13,323 nucleotides of DNA from Sulfurospirillum sp. UBA6810 (GCA_002469305.1 DKEY01000185.1:2481-15803), one strand, 5' to 3'. Numbered from the stretch's first letter, positions 7,118 to 13,323 are shown. Numbers and translations are program-made. Notes: generated from the letters alone by a model not told the origin.

Positions 7118-7678
7118 TTAATGCATCTCTAAACCAAGACTTGGAGCAATCTCTCTCATAGCCATGATAACATCTTCGATGAGAGTATCTAGCGAAACAT
7201 CTAGCATCAAAGCACCTTTACTGATAACTTCGCGACTAGCACCAGCAGCAAAAGAGGGTTGTTTGAACTTCTTTTTTACTGATTTGACTTCCAAATCCAT
7301 CACCGAACAACTAGGTCTTACAAGTGCACAAGCAGTGATAAGTCCTGTAAGTTCATCGACAGCATAAAGTGTTTTTTCCATCTTTGTAAGAGGTTCTATC
7401 TCTGTACAAATTCTCCAACCATGAGACATAATAGCTCTGATAATCTCTTCGCTATAACCATGCTTTTGCATAATCTCTTGTGTTTTATGACAGTGTTCAT
7501 CAGGAAACTGTTCATAATCTAAATCATGCAAGAGTCCCACTATGCCCCATTTTTCTTCATCTTCACCAGCTTTTCTTGCAAAGTATCGCATCGTACCCTC
7601 CACAGCAAGTCCATGAGTCACTAAAGCTTCGCCATTGTACTCTTTGAGTAAGTTAAAAGCATCTTCTCTATTTGGCAT
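7118..7678 (-). CDS. HD domain protein (predicted metal-dependent phosphohydrolase)
   Basis: The 186-residue protein carries the HD-superfamily ligands in order: H22 (VTHGLAVEG), the HD pair H51-D52 (GLLHDLDYE), H64/H86 (DEHCHKTQ, IMSHGWRI) and D108 (YAVDELTG). This is the compact single-domain form that occurs across bacteria. Members hydrolyse phosphate esters or nucleotides, and the substrate here is not known. No other domain, membrane segment or signal peptide is seen. The ATG at 7676-7678 has AAGGA about five bases upstream. A TTACATGTAA palindrome (7688-7697) abuts and partly overlaps that ribosome-binding region, which could affect its expression. Confidence 0.85.
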   Translation of the reverse strand: MPNREDAFNLLKEYNGEALVTHGLAVEGTMRYFARKAGEDEEKWGIVGLLHDLDYEQFPDEHCHKTQEIMQKHGYSEEIIRAIMSHGWRICTEIEPLTKMEKTLYAVDELTGLITACALVRPSCSVMDLEVKSVKKKFKQPSFAAGASREVISKGALMLDVSLDTLIEDVIMAMREIAPSLGLEMH

Positions 7679-7687
7679 GATTATCCT

Positions 7688-7697
7688 TTACATGTAA
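7688..7697. repeat. TTACATGTAA palindrome copy between the HD and DUF445 genes
   Basis: This is one of seven exact copies of the iterated palindrome. It is intergenic, nine bases upstream of the HD-gene ATG on the - strand. Its last two A residues run into that gene's Shine-Dalgarno (reading TTACATGTAAAGGA), so a protein bound here could block initiation. That role is inference. Confidence 0.7.
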
Positions 7698-7736
7698 GTT
7701 TTTTTATTTTATCTTTTTAGAAGTAAAAAAATTCTG

Positions 7737-7742
7737 TATAAT
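7737..7742 (+). promoter_or_regulatory. Promoter -10 box for the DUF445 gene
   Basis: An exact TATAAT lies in CTGTATAATGGC, 23 bases before the start codon. It is preceded by T-rich blocks (7699-7718) in place of a -35 box, as is usual for Campylobacterota sigma-70 promoters. The leader contains AGGA (7756-7759). Confidence 0.7.
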
Positions 7743-7765
7743 GGCAAAAAACTTTAGGACAAATG

Positions 7766-8470
7766 ATGAATAAAAGCGTTGTAACTGACATAGTAAGTTT
7801 TACCCTCATAGGAATTTCCTTTATAGTTCCTCAAAATTTACAGCATGTTATCCTTTTTACGGGGTTATTTGCTCTCTCAGGAGCACTGACCAATCAGATA
7901 GCTATCCATATGCTTTTTGAGCGTGTTCCTTTACTATATGGCTCGGGTGTCATACCTTTGAGATTTGAAGCGTTTAAAGCTTCTATAAAAGAGTTGATGA
8001 TGAATCAATTCTTTACAAAAGAACAACTAGACAGCTTTTTTAAAAATGAAGAGAAAAAGATAGATTTGACTCCTATCATAGAAAAGGCTGATTTTTCTCC
8101 TGCTTATGACGCACTCACAAAAACGGTGATGGAGTCATCTTTTGGTGGTATGCTTAGTATGTTTGGTGGAGTTGGGGCACTTGAGGGTCTTCGTGAGCCA
8201 TTTACAAACAAGCTAAAAGCAGCAGTTACTACTATCACTCAAAGTGAAGGCTTCAATGCGCATATCCAAGAACATTTACAAAACTCTAGCCTCAGTGAAG
8301 ACATGCTAAATTCGATAGAAAATGTTATAGATAAAAGACTAGATGAACTGACACCAACTATGGTGAAAGAGATAGTTCAAAACTTTATCAAAGAGCACTT
8401 AGGCTGGCTTGTTGTCTGGGGTGGTTTTTTTGGTGGACTTATAGGGCTTATCTCATCTTTGTTTATTTGA
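7766..8470 (+). CDS. DUF445 family membrane protein
   Basis: The 234-residue protein has two N-terminal membrane segments (about 8-22 and 28-45). The family signature follows, SGALTNQIAIHMLFERVPLLYGSGVIPLRFE, a long helical soluble middle part, and a C-terminal membrane segment (about 213-233, WLVVWGGFFGGLIGLISSLFI). DUF445/YheB-like proteins are inner-membrane proteins without a settled function. Two ATG codons adjoin at 7763 and 7766. The AGGA at 7756-7759 is three bases from the first and six from the second, so I prefer 7766. The gene has its own promoter and ends at a terminator hairpin shared with the convergent small gene. Confidence 0.85.
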   Translation: MNKSVVTDIVSFTLIGISFIVPQNLQHVILFTGLFALSGALTNQIAIHMLFERVPLLYGSGVIPLRFEAFKASIKELMMNQFFTKEQLDSFFKNEEKKIDLTPIIEKADFSPAYDALTKTVMESSFGGMLSMFGGVGALEGLREPFTNKLKAAVTTITQSEGFNAHIQEHLQNSSLSEDMLNSIENVIDKRLDELTPTMVKEIVQNFIKEHLGWLVVWGGFFGGLIGLISSLFI

Positions 8471-8473
8471 TAA

Positions 8474-8512
8474 AAAAAGGGTAGGGTTTTATAGCAAATC
8501 TTTACCCTTTTT
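8474..8512. terminator. Bidirectional Rho-independent terminator
   Basis: AAAAAGGGTA (8474-8483) pairs with TACCCTTTTT (8503-8512) around a 19-base loop. The A-tract on one side and T-tract on the other make it work in both directions. It ends the DUF445 transcript (+) and the cotransporter/small-protein transcript (-), whose last stop codon (8489-8491) lies in the loop. Confidence 0.8.
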
Positions 8513-8719
8513 GATTTGTTTATTGAGTATCTTGACGCTATCTTTTAAAGCTTCTCGTTTAGGTATATCTGTACACTCTTTTAACTCTCTTTTCAATTCA
8601 ATTTTACGTAGTTTTAGTTTATCAACTAAATCTTTTACAACTTCTTTATCAGGTTCAGGTGCTTCAACTTCTATACCAAAAAGATTTTTGATCTTTTTTA
8701 TAAACTTACTCTTTCCCAT
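8489..8719 (-). CDS. Small charged conserved-looking protein of unknown function
   Basis: The 76-residue soluble protein is rich in Lys, Glu and Leu. The N-terminal segment is basic (KSKFIKKIKNLFG) and may be amphipathic. An acidic linker with two prolines follows (EAPEPDKE), then a helix of about 45 residues with heptad-like Leu/Ile spacing (KDLVDKLKLRKIELKREL onward), suggesting a coiled coil. I do not recognise a family. The ATG follows immediately on the TAA of the cotransporter gene, and its ribosome-binding site (AAGGATTTGTAA) lies in that gene's last codons. It is therefore very likely translated from the same mRNA and may be an accessory of the transporter. It ends in a bidirectional terminator. 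Confidence 0.75.
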   Translation of the reverse strand: MGKSKFIKKIKNLFGIEVEAPEPDKEVVKDLVDKLKLRKIELKRELKECTDIPKREALKDSVKILNKQIKKGKDLL

Positions 8720-10531
8720 TTACAAATCCTTTTTCCCATCATTTATAACTTCTTTAATCTCTTCTGGACTTAGTAACATCGCTTCTGTTTCAATTTTGTC
8801 ATTTTTATAGACATACAAAGACTTGGCAATTTTTAGGATATCAGCTGATATGCTTGAAGCATAGGAGTTATCATTCATCAAGGAAGTTGCCATCGAGTAT
8901 GTGATTTGATTATTTCTTATGAGATTGTCTATTGATTTATTGGCTGCTATATCATATTTATGAGCTTCAACTTCCATTTTATTGATTAGAAGTAAAGCAA
9001 CATCATCTTCTGCTGTATTAAAAACCATTTGTGCATATCTAAGCTGTTTCATGAGGTTTTTTCTTATATAGTTGTATTGTTCTTTTATATACTCATTATC
9101 AGCAGCGATATATTTGAGCATATTTTTTTGCATATGTTTTGTAGCCTTAAATACCTCTGCTATCGCTATGGTAGCATTTTTTATAGGGATTATTTGTGCA
9201 TTTGCTCTTTCTTCAAACTTGCCTTGAGCATTGATAGCAAATGTCATAATCTTTCCGTAGATATCTTTTATTTTGAGATGATAATACTCCTCCATATCTA
9301 CTTTTAAAGGCTTAGCTCTGAGTTTAACGATATCATCAATCTCCATCCCTGAAGTTATATCCTCTTTATAAACACTAATCCCTCTTGCAACAATATCAAA
9401 AACATTGTTATAAAGATGTTTTGTCTCTTTATGTAAAACATTGACAGCAGTTTCTGCAAAATCAAGAGCTGTATCATTGATAAAGATAACATCATCCGCT
9501 TCTTCTGCATTCAACGCTTTTTTCTTAAATAGCTTATTTAAAAAATCAACCAAATAGTTCATAAAAGGGACTATAAGCATAACGCCTATAAAGTTAAAAT
9601 ATGTGTGGAAGAGGGCAAGTTTCATAGTATAGTCATCTGCTCTTATGCCTATAACTTTTGCAGTAAAATCAACTACAAAGACAAATTGGTAGATAAATAT
9701 GACTGCAACTATACCTGTAACAAAGTTAAAGATAAAATGAGCACCTGCAAGTTTCTTCCCATCAATACCAGAACTGAGAGAGCCAAGTATTGCCGTTATA
9801 GTTGTACCCACATTTGAGCCTATGGCTAAGGCTAGGGCATTTTCATAAGTGATTTGATGTGCAGCAAGTGCCGTGATGATAAGCACAAGTGTGGCGTGAG
9901 ATGATTGCATAATAACTGTAGCAGCAATCCCTATAAACATAAAGACGACAAGACCTCTATATCCTTCTATTGCATACTCTTTAAGGTCTATACTCTCTTT
10001 AAAAGCTTCAAAACCCTCTTTCATATAGTGAATACCAAGAAACAAAAAACCAAGACCAGCTAAAATATATCCAAGACCTTTTAGTTTTTTACTTGATTGA
10101 AAGATAAAAAGTACACCAAAAACAAGCATAGGCATTGCATAAGCTGAGATTTTAACTTTTAAACCAAAAGCGGCAACTAACCACGCACCAGTGGTTGTCC
10201 CTATGTTGGCACCTAAGATTATGCCTATCCCTTGATATAAAGAGATCAAACCAGCGCTTATAAAAGATATGGAGATAACAGAAACTAATGAACTTGATTG
10301 CATAAGTGTTGTCGTAACAATACCAAAGCTGATACTTTTAGGAAGAGTATTGGTGGTTTTTTGAAGGATCTTTTCTAAAAAGCCTCCAGCAAAAACTCGA
10401 AAGCCTTCTTCTAAAGAGAGCATACCAAAAAGAAAGATAGCAACACCAGCTGAGATATCAAGTATGTTTTGACTACTAATAAAAAGATAAGAAAGAAGGG
10501 CAATGAAAATGATGAGAATAACTCTTTTCAT
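8720..10531 (-). CDS. Na/Pi cotransporter family protein with C-terminal PhoU-like domain
   Basis: The 603-residue membrane protein contains the inverted pair of Na/Pi-cotransporter repeats (PF02690). The first has MQSSSLVSVISISF (77-90) and GANIGTTTGAW (107-117); the second has MQSSHATLVLI (208-218) and GSNVGTTITAILG (238-250). The QSS motifs are the substrate/Na+ site signatures of the family. Hydrophobic helices fill residues 1-330. The remaining 270 residues are soluble and helical (about 345-570), as in bacterial members with a PhoU-like regulatory tail. It probably moves phosphate or another anion with Na+ across the inner membrane, but the substrate is inferred from the family only. 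The start at 10531 has GGAC seven bases upstream. It is the first gene of a two-gene unit with the 76-residue protein. Confidence 0.9.
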   Translation of the reverse strand: MKRVILIIFIALLSYLFISSQNILDISAGVAIFLFGMLSLEEGFRVFAGGFLEKILQKTTNTLPKSISFGIVTTTLMQSSSLVSVISISFISAGLISLYQGIGIILGANIGTTTGAWLVAAFGLKVKISAYAMPMLVFGVLFIFQSSKKLKGLGYILAGLGFLFLGIHYMKEGFEAFKESIDLKEYAIEGYRGLVVFMFIGIAATVIMQSSHATLVLIITALAAHQITYENALALAIGSNVGTTITAILGSLSSGIDGKKLAGAHFIFNFVTGIVAVIFIYQFVFVVDFTAKVIGIRADDYTMKLALFHTYFNFIGVMLIVPFMNYLVDFLNKLFKKKALNAEEADDVIFINDTALDFAETAVNVLHKETKHLYNNVFDIVARGISVYKEDITSGMEIDDIVKLRAKPLKVDMEEYYHLKIKDIYGKIMTFAINAQGKFEERANAQIIPIKNATIAIAEVFKATKHMQKNMLKYIAADNEYIKEQYNYIRKNLMKQLRYAQMVFNTAEDDVALLLINKMEVEAHKYDIAANKSIDNLIRNNQITYSMATSLMNDNSYASSISADILKIAKSLYVYKNDKIETEAMLLSPEEIKEVINDGKKDL

Positions 10532-10563
10532 GTTATGTCCAGTATTGTTTATTTGATTTTTGT

Positions 10564-10569
10564 ATCATA
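10564..10569 (-). promoter_or_regulatory. Probable extended -10 promoter of the Na/Pi cotransporter gene
   Basis: Read on the - strand, TGATATGAT gives a TATGAT -10 box with the extended TG element, 32 bases upstream of the ATG. A possible TTGTAA -35 lies about 19 bases further upstream. Spacing is slightly long, so confidence is moderate. Confidence 0.5.
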
Positions 10570-10804
10570 TCACATATTTGTTTCACGTTTACAAAAAGAG
10601 ATAAAAAATCAGTTTCACATAATACACGAAATACTGTGTAAAACACTTTTAAGCCGTATTATAGGTGCTTTTGTTGGCAAGAAGAAGATAGTCAAGGGGC
10701 TGTTTTAAAAACTGTGAAAATTTGTGTTTTCAATAATTAGTAAATTTTGTGCTATAAAAAAACGTTACATGTAAGAAGATAAAGTGATATGTATAGGAAA
10801 AGTT
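10570..10804. other. Non-coding gap between the DEAD-box helicase and the Na/Pi gene
   Basis: The full gap is 10532-10846 (315 bp) and holds no convincing gene. Visible in it are the promoter of the cotransporter gene at its left end and one exact TTACATGTAA palindrome (10765-10774) preceded by TATAAA (10753-10758). At its right end is the helicase terminator hairpin. The stretch 10620-10710 contains several short A/T repeats but no clear structure or RNA gene. Confidence 0.5.
10765..10774. repeat. TTACATGTAA palindrome copy in the gap downstream of the helicase gene
   Basis: An exact copy of the iterated 10-bp palindrome in intergenic DNA, 30 bases from the helicase terminator hairpin. It is outside any reading frame, which shows that coding constraint alone does not explain the motif. 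Confidence 0.7.
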
Positions 10805-10836
10805 CTCTAAGCCATGCTCATAAATATGGCTTAGAG
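10805..10836 (-). terminator. Terminator hairpin of the DEAD-box helicase gene
   Basis: A perfect 11-bp stem pairs CTCTAAGCCAT (10805-10815) with ATGGCTTAGAG (10826-10836) around a 10-base loop. It lies ten bases beyond the helicase stop. On the - strand the hairpin is followed by AACTTTTCC, a short T-tract, so termination may be incomplete. Confidence 0.6.
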
Positions 10837-10846
10837 TTAAAATGTA

Positions 10847-12127
10847 TTAGTAGTTTTTAGGAGCTCTTTTTTTTGCAGCAAATGGCTTTTTACTTCTTGC
10901 TTGATTTTCACGAGGTTCTTTTTTGGTTTGGTTACGTGATAATTGTGGTTTGTTATTTCTGTTTTGTTTTATAGGTTCTGGCTTTATAGTTGGATCTGGT
11001 TTAAAGCCATGAACAATCTCTTGAGGGATTTTTCGTTTTATAAGTTTTTCTATATCTTTTAAATATGCAAGTTCATCAACACATACAAGTGATACAGCCT
11101 GCCCTTTGCTTCCAGCTCTTCCTGTTCGTCCGATTCTATGGACATAGTCTTCACTGACATTAGGTAGTTCAAAATTGACTACATGTGGAAGTTGGTCTAT
11201 ATCTATACCACGAGCAGCGATATCTGTTGCTACTAGCACTCTAATTGTTCCATCTTTAAAGTTTGAAAGAGCCTTTGTACGCGCACTTTGACTTTTATTG
11301 CCATGGATTGCACTTGAAGTTATACCATCTTTTACTAACTGTTCACTCAGTTTATTTGCACCATGTTTTGTTCTCGTAAAAACAAGAACTTGAGTCCATT
11401 TACCCTCTTTGATAAGATGTGTTAAAAGCACCCTCTTCTTATCTTTATCAACTGGATGGATAAGCTGTGATACGAGTTCAGAAGCCTCATTTGAGCGAGA
11501 AACTTCTATAAGTATAGGTTTATTGAGTAATCTATCTGCCAAAGCCTTTATCTCTGGTGAAAATGTAGCTGAAAACAGAAGATTTTGTCTTTTTCTAGGC
11601 AAAATTGCTAGAACTTTTTTGATATCATTGATAAAGCCCATGTCAAGCATTCTATCTGCTTCATCTAATACAAGAATCTCTACATGTGAAAGCTCAACAC
11701 TTTTTCTTTCTATGTGATCAAGCAATCTTCCTGGTGTTGCAACAACGATATCTACACCTTTTCTTAGAGTTGCTATTTGAGGATTTATACCAACACCTCC
11801 AAAAACTACTGTTGATTTAAAAGGAAGATATTTTCCATATGTTTTTACACTATCTTCTACTTGTGTTGCTAACTCCCTTGTTGGAGTGAGAACAAGTACT
11901 TTTATCTTTGGTTTTGTATTTGTTTTTTCTTTAGAATTAAGTATCTCTAAAATCGGCAGTGTAAATCCTGCTGTTTTTCCTGTTCCTGTTTGCGCACCTG
12001 CTAAAACATCTTTTTTAGCTAATATAGTTGGTATAGCTTGTTTTTGTATGGGCGTTGGAGATGTATAGCCCTCTTCTTTTACAGCTTTTAAAATCTCAGC
12101 TGATAATCCTAATGATTGAAATGACAT
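10847..12127 (-). CDS. DEAD-box ATP-dependent RNA helicase (RhlE-like)
   Basis: The 426-residue protein has all the family motifs in order: Q motif (GYTSPTPIQKQAI, 20-32), Walker A (AQTGTGKT, 45-52), PTRELA (82-87), TPGR (131-134), DEAD (155-158), SAT (186-188), VLVFTRT (247-253), ARGIDID (305-311) and HRIGRTGR (330-337). The tail from about 376 is basic, low in hydrophobics and rich in Lys, Arg, Asn and Gln, as in RhlE-type helicases where it binds RNA. These proteins unwind short RNA duplexes in ribosome assembly and mRNA decay and are often cold-induced. The RhlE subgroup is a judgement from overall form, so no symbol is given. The ATG at 12127 has AAGG about ten bases upstream. Its upstream region, 171 bp to the cheY stop, contains the CGAAGT repeat element. 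Confidence 0.92.
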   Translation of the reverse strand: MSFQSLGLSAEILKAVKEEGYTSPTPIQKQAIPTILAKKDVLAGAQTGTGKTAGFTLPILEILNSKEKTNTKPKIKVLVLTPTRELATQVEDSVKTYGKYLPFKSTVVFGGVGINPQIATLRKGVDIVVATPGRLLDHIERKSVELSHVEILVLDEADRMLDMGFINDIKKVLAILPRKRQNLLFSATFSPEIKALADRLLNKPILIEVSRSNEASELVSQLIHPVDKDKKRVLLTHLIKEGKWTQVLVFTRTKHGANKLSEQLVKDGITSSAIHGNKSQSARTKALSNFKDGTIRVLVATDIAARGIDIDQLPHVVNFELPNVSEDYVHRIGRTGRAGSKGQAVSLVCVDELAYLKDIEKLIKRKIPQEIVHGFKPDPTIKPEPIKQNRNNKPQLSRNQTKKEPRENQARSKKPFAAKKRAPKNY

Positions 12128-12226
12128 TGATATGTACCTTTGTTTGTGTATAAGCCCTCTTAAGTAAAATAAGTACGATCTAGGCTAAGTAAATTTTTTT
12201 GAGTTAATGTTATAAGATAACGAAAA

Positions 12227-12288
12227 CGAAGTCAGAAGTAGACCGAAGTACGCTGAAATTGAGCGAAGTATAGCATAATTTCAGCGTA
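12227..12288. repeat. CGAAGT repeat cluster with a 12-bp stem-loop
   Basis: CGAAGT occurs at 12227, 12244 and 12264, with a related AGAAGTA at 12234. The last two copies flank or lie inside a perfect stem-loop: TACGCTGAAATT (12249-12260) pairs with AATTTCAGCGTA (12277-12288) around a 16-base loop. The hairpin begins ten bases after the cheY stop on the - strand, so it could protect or end that mRNA. It lacks an adjacent T-tract. The repeat structure suggests a dispersed intergenic element. Confidence 0.55.
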
Positions 12289-12298
12289 ATAGATATCC

Positions 12299-12658
12299 TT
12301 AGATGATATCTTCTAATTTGCTTTTAAGTGTAGAAGCTGTAAAAGGTTTTACTATATAGTTATTTACACCCTCTTTTATCGCTGTGATTACTTCTCTTTT
12401 TCCACCCTCTGTTGTTATCATAACGATAGGAACTTCTTTATAGTTTTCCATCTTTCTCACTTCTCTAACTAAAGAAAGTCCATCCATCTTTGGCATATTC
12501 CAATCTGTCATGATAGCATCAAACTGTGTAGCTTTTATCTTTTTAAGCGCATCTGAGCCATCTTCTGCCAAAGTTATATTGCTATACCCGATATTGTTCA
12601 GAGCATTTGCAACTATCCTTCTCATGGTTGAGCTGTCATCCACAACTAATATATTCAT
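12299..12658 (-). CDS. cheY: CheY-like single-domain response regulator
   Basis: The 119-residue protein is a stand-alone receiver domain with the complete phosphorylation site: acidic pair D7-D8 (LVVDDSSTMRRI), phospho-acceptor D52 (MTDWNMPKMDG), T82 (MITTEGG), Y101 and K104 (NNYIVKPF). These match E. coli CheY D12/D13, D57, T87, Y106 and K109, so the conformational switch through Thr and Tyr is conserved. It is expected to take phosphate from CheA and bind the flagellar motor switch. No other chemotaxis gene is nearby, so a role in another phosphorelay cannot be excluded. The start has AGGA six to seven bases upstream. The gene is divergent from the membrane-anchored protein at 12752. Confidence 0.88.
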   Translation of the reverse strand: MNILVVDDSSTMRRIVANALNNIGYSNITLAEDGSDALKKIKATQFDAIMTDWNMPKMDGLSLVREVRKMENYKEVPIVMITTEGGKREVITAIKEGVNNYIVKPFTASTLKSKLEDII

Positions 12659-12737
12659 AATCTATCCTATAAATTTTCATATTTTCTACATGCAAGCAAT
12701 AAGTGTTCTTCTTTTAAGTAAAAATCAACTATTTTGT

Positions 12738-12743
12738 TATAAA
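12738..12743 (+). promoter_or_regulatory. -10 box placed for a leaderless transcript
   Basis: TATAAA (12738-12743) ends eight bases before the ATG at 12752, so transcription would begin at or within about three bases of the start codon. No Shine-Dalgarno is present between them (sequence CTCTCACT). This arrangement suggests a leaderless mRNA. Confidence 0.5.
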
Positions 12744-12751
12744 CTCTCACT

Positions 12752-13231
12752 ATGAAAACAAAAAAATTTTATCTAACTCTCTTAGCTGAGCTTATTGTTG
12801 TCGTTTTAGTGGGACTTTTTCTACTTGTTGATATGAAAGATATCTATAAATTCTTTGTTGGAGATACTACTTTTTACCCGCAATCAAATGATTGTGACTT
12901 ACATGTAAGTCCGTGTAGTGTTAAATTTCCAAATAATGAAACAATGAGTTTTGAAATAGAACCAAAAGAGATACCTCTGATGAAACCTCTTACCTTTAAG
13001 GTTACAACTTCAAAAGATTTAAGACCAGAGAGTTTTAAGTTACATATCTATGCAACAAATATGAACATGGGTTACCATAGCTTTGAGCTTAAAAAAATAG
13101 CGGAGGGGATATATCAAACAAGTGGGATTTTACCTGATTGTTTAGTTGGGGGTATGATATGGAATGCAGAAGTCGTTCTTGATGGGGCTACTAAAAGTGA
13201 AGGTGGACTTTTTACCTTCAAAACAAAATAG
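12752..13231 (+). CDS. Membrane-anchored periplasmic protein, FixH/YtkA-like beta domain
   Basis: The 159-residue protein has one N-terminal membrane helix (about 8-27) and a periplasmic beta-rich domain. The domain carries C48 and C55 (DCDLHVSPCSV), a proline-rich IPLMKPL (74-80), TNMNMGYH (102-109), and GIYQTSGILPDC (119-130, C130). The MNMG followed by GxY and a W-x-x-x-V strand resembles FixH/YtkA-like domains, which occur in proteins linked to cytochrome oxidase assembly and copper. The Cys and Met residues could bind a metal. This is inference and I do not assign a function. There is no ribosome-binding site, and a -10 box is eight bases upstream of the ATG. One CTTACATGTAAG palindrome lies inside (12898-12909). 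A further gene starts ten bases downstream, so this is probably an operon. Confidence 0.75.
   Translation: MKTKKFYLTLLAELIVVVLVGLFLLVDMKDIYKFFVGDTTFYPQSNDCDLHVSPCSVKFPNNETMSFEIEPKEIPLMKPLTFKVTTSKDLRPESFKLHIYATNMNMGYHSFELKKIAEGIYQTSGILPDCLVGGMIWNAEVVLDGATKSEGGLFTFKTK
12898..12909. repeat. CTTACATGTAAG palindrome copy in the FixH/YtkA-like gene
   Basis: A perfect 12-bp palindrome read as Leu-His-Val in DLHVSP, between the two conserved Cys of that protein. Confidence 0.7.
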
Positions 13232-13240
13232 GTCTTTATA

Positions 13241-13323
13241 ATGCGCTTTGCCGTAGATAATAAAAAGAAATTTGATGCAAATCTCTTGTTTTGGTTAGAA
13301 CGATTTGTAAAATCAAAACTTAC
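13241..13323 (+). CDS. N-terminal fragment of an unidentified protein, cut by the window edge
   Basis: An ATG at 13241 opens a frame that stays open for 27 complete codons to the end of the window (MRFAVDNKKKFDANLLFWLE onward). AGG lies ten bases upstream, at the end of the preceding gene. The first residues are basic, followed by a hydrophobic/aromatic patch. I do not recognise it. The ten-base spacing from the FixH/YtkA-like gene suggests co-transcription. Confidence 0.5.
   Translation, partial: MRFAVDNKKKFDANLLFWLERFVKSKL

Noticed and set aside
10469..10708. A 79-codon + strand frame across the start of the Na/Pi gene
   Set aside because: It overlaps the N-terminus and promoter of a well-supported gene on the other strand, has no ribosome-binding site and no recognisable sequence.
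11160..11680. TACATGTG sites in the helicase gene as further palindrome copies
   Set aside because: They have lost the outer symmetric bases (TACATGTGG, TACATGTGA) and fall within normal His-Val codons, so I did not count them.

Overview
The window looks like a stretch of Campylobacterota chromosome, most like Sulfurimonas and its relatives. It is AT-rich (roughly 35% GC by eye), genes are packed tightly on both strands, and overlaps are short. The gene types (a substrate-binding-protein receptor fused to a diguanylate cyclase, a single CheY, a Na/Pi cotransporter-family protein, a DUF445 protein) fit that group. The taxon is inferred from overall character only. There are no RNA genes, insertion sequences, integrases or CRISPR arrays.

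Layout. Bases 2-103 hold the end of a DUF945-like gene closed by a strong terminator. A pirin gene (191-889, +) runs tail-to-tail into a large membrane receptor with PAS and GGDEF domains (882-3548, -). A divergent intergenic region with a long inverted repeat follows. It leads to a two-gene + unit: a methylenetetrahydrofolate-reductase-like protein (3666-4586) and a B12-binding radical SAM protein (4587-6104), the latter starting on TTG directly after the previous stop. On the - strand come an internally deleted HAD hydrolase (6090-6341), a tandem SpoIIAA-like protein (6326-7072) and an HD-domain protein (7118-7678). A DUF445 membrane protein (7766-8470, +) converges on a - strand pair, a Na/Pi cotransporter-family protein (8720-10531) and a 76-residue charged protein (8489-8719). 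Then come a DEAD-box RNA helicase (10847-12127, -), CheY (12299-12658, -), a membrane-anchored Cys/Met-containing protein (12752-13231, +) and the first codons of another gene (13241-13323).

Most of this is housekeeping and signalling (c-di-GMP synthesis, chemotaxis, RNA remodelling, phosphate or metabolite handling), and I do not see a multi-gene defence or biosynthetic system. The strongest unexplained signal is a short perfect palindrome, TTACATGTAA, often flanked as CTTACATGTAAG. It occurs exactly seven times, with two further copies differing at the last base. About 0.05 exact copies would be expected by chance at this base composition. It lies in genes and in intergenic DNA, and every copy inside a gene is read in one frame as Leu-His-Val. 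It behaves like a highly iterated palindrome (compare cyanobacterial HIP1) or a dispersed protein-binding site.

Other points of interest are the MTHFR-like protein without the usual catalytic Glu, the HAD gene that has lost its middle, two convergent genes whose shared hairpin gives both proteins the same C-terminal MNTP, and a CGAAGT-repeat/hairpin element beside cheY.
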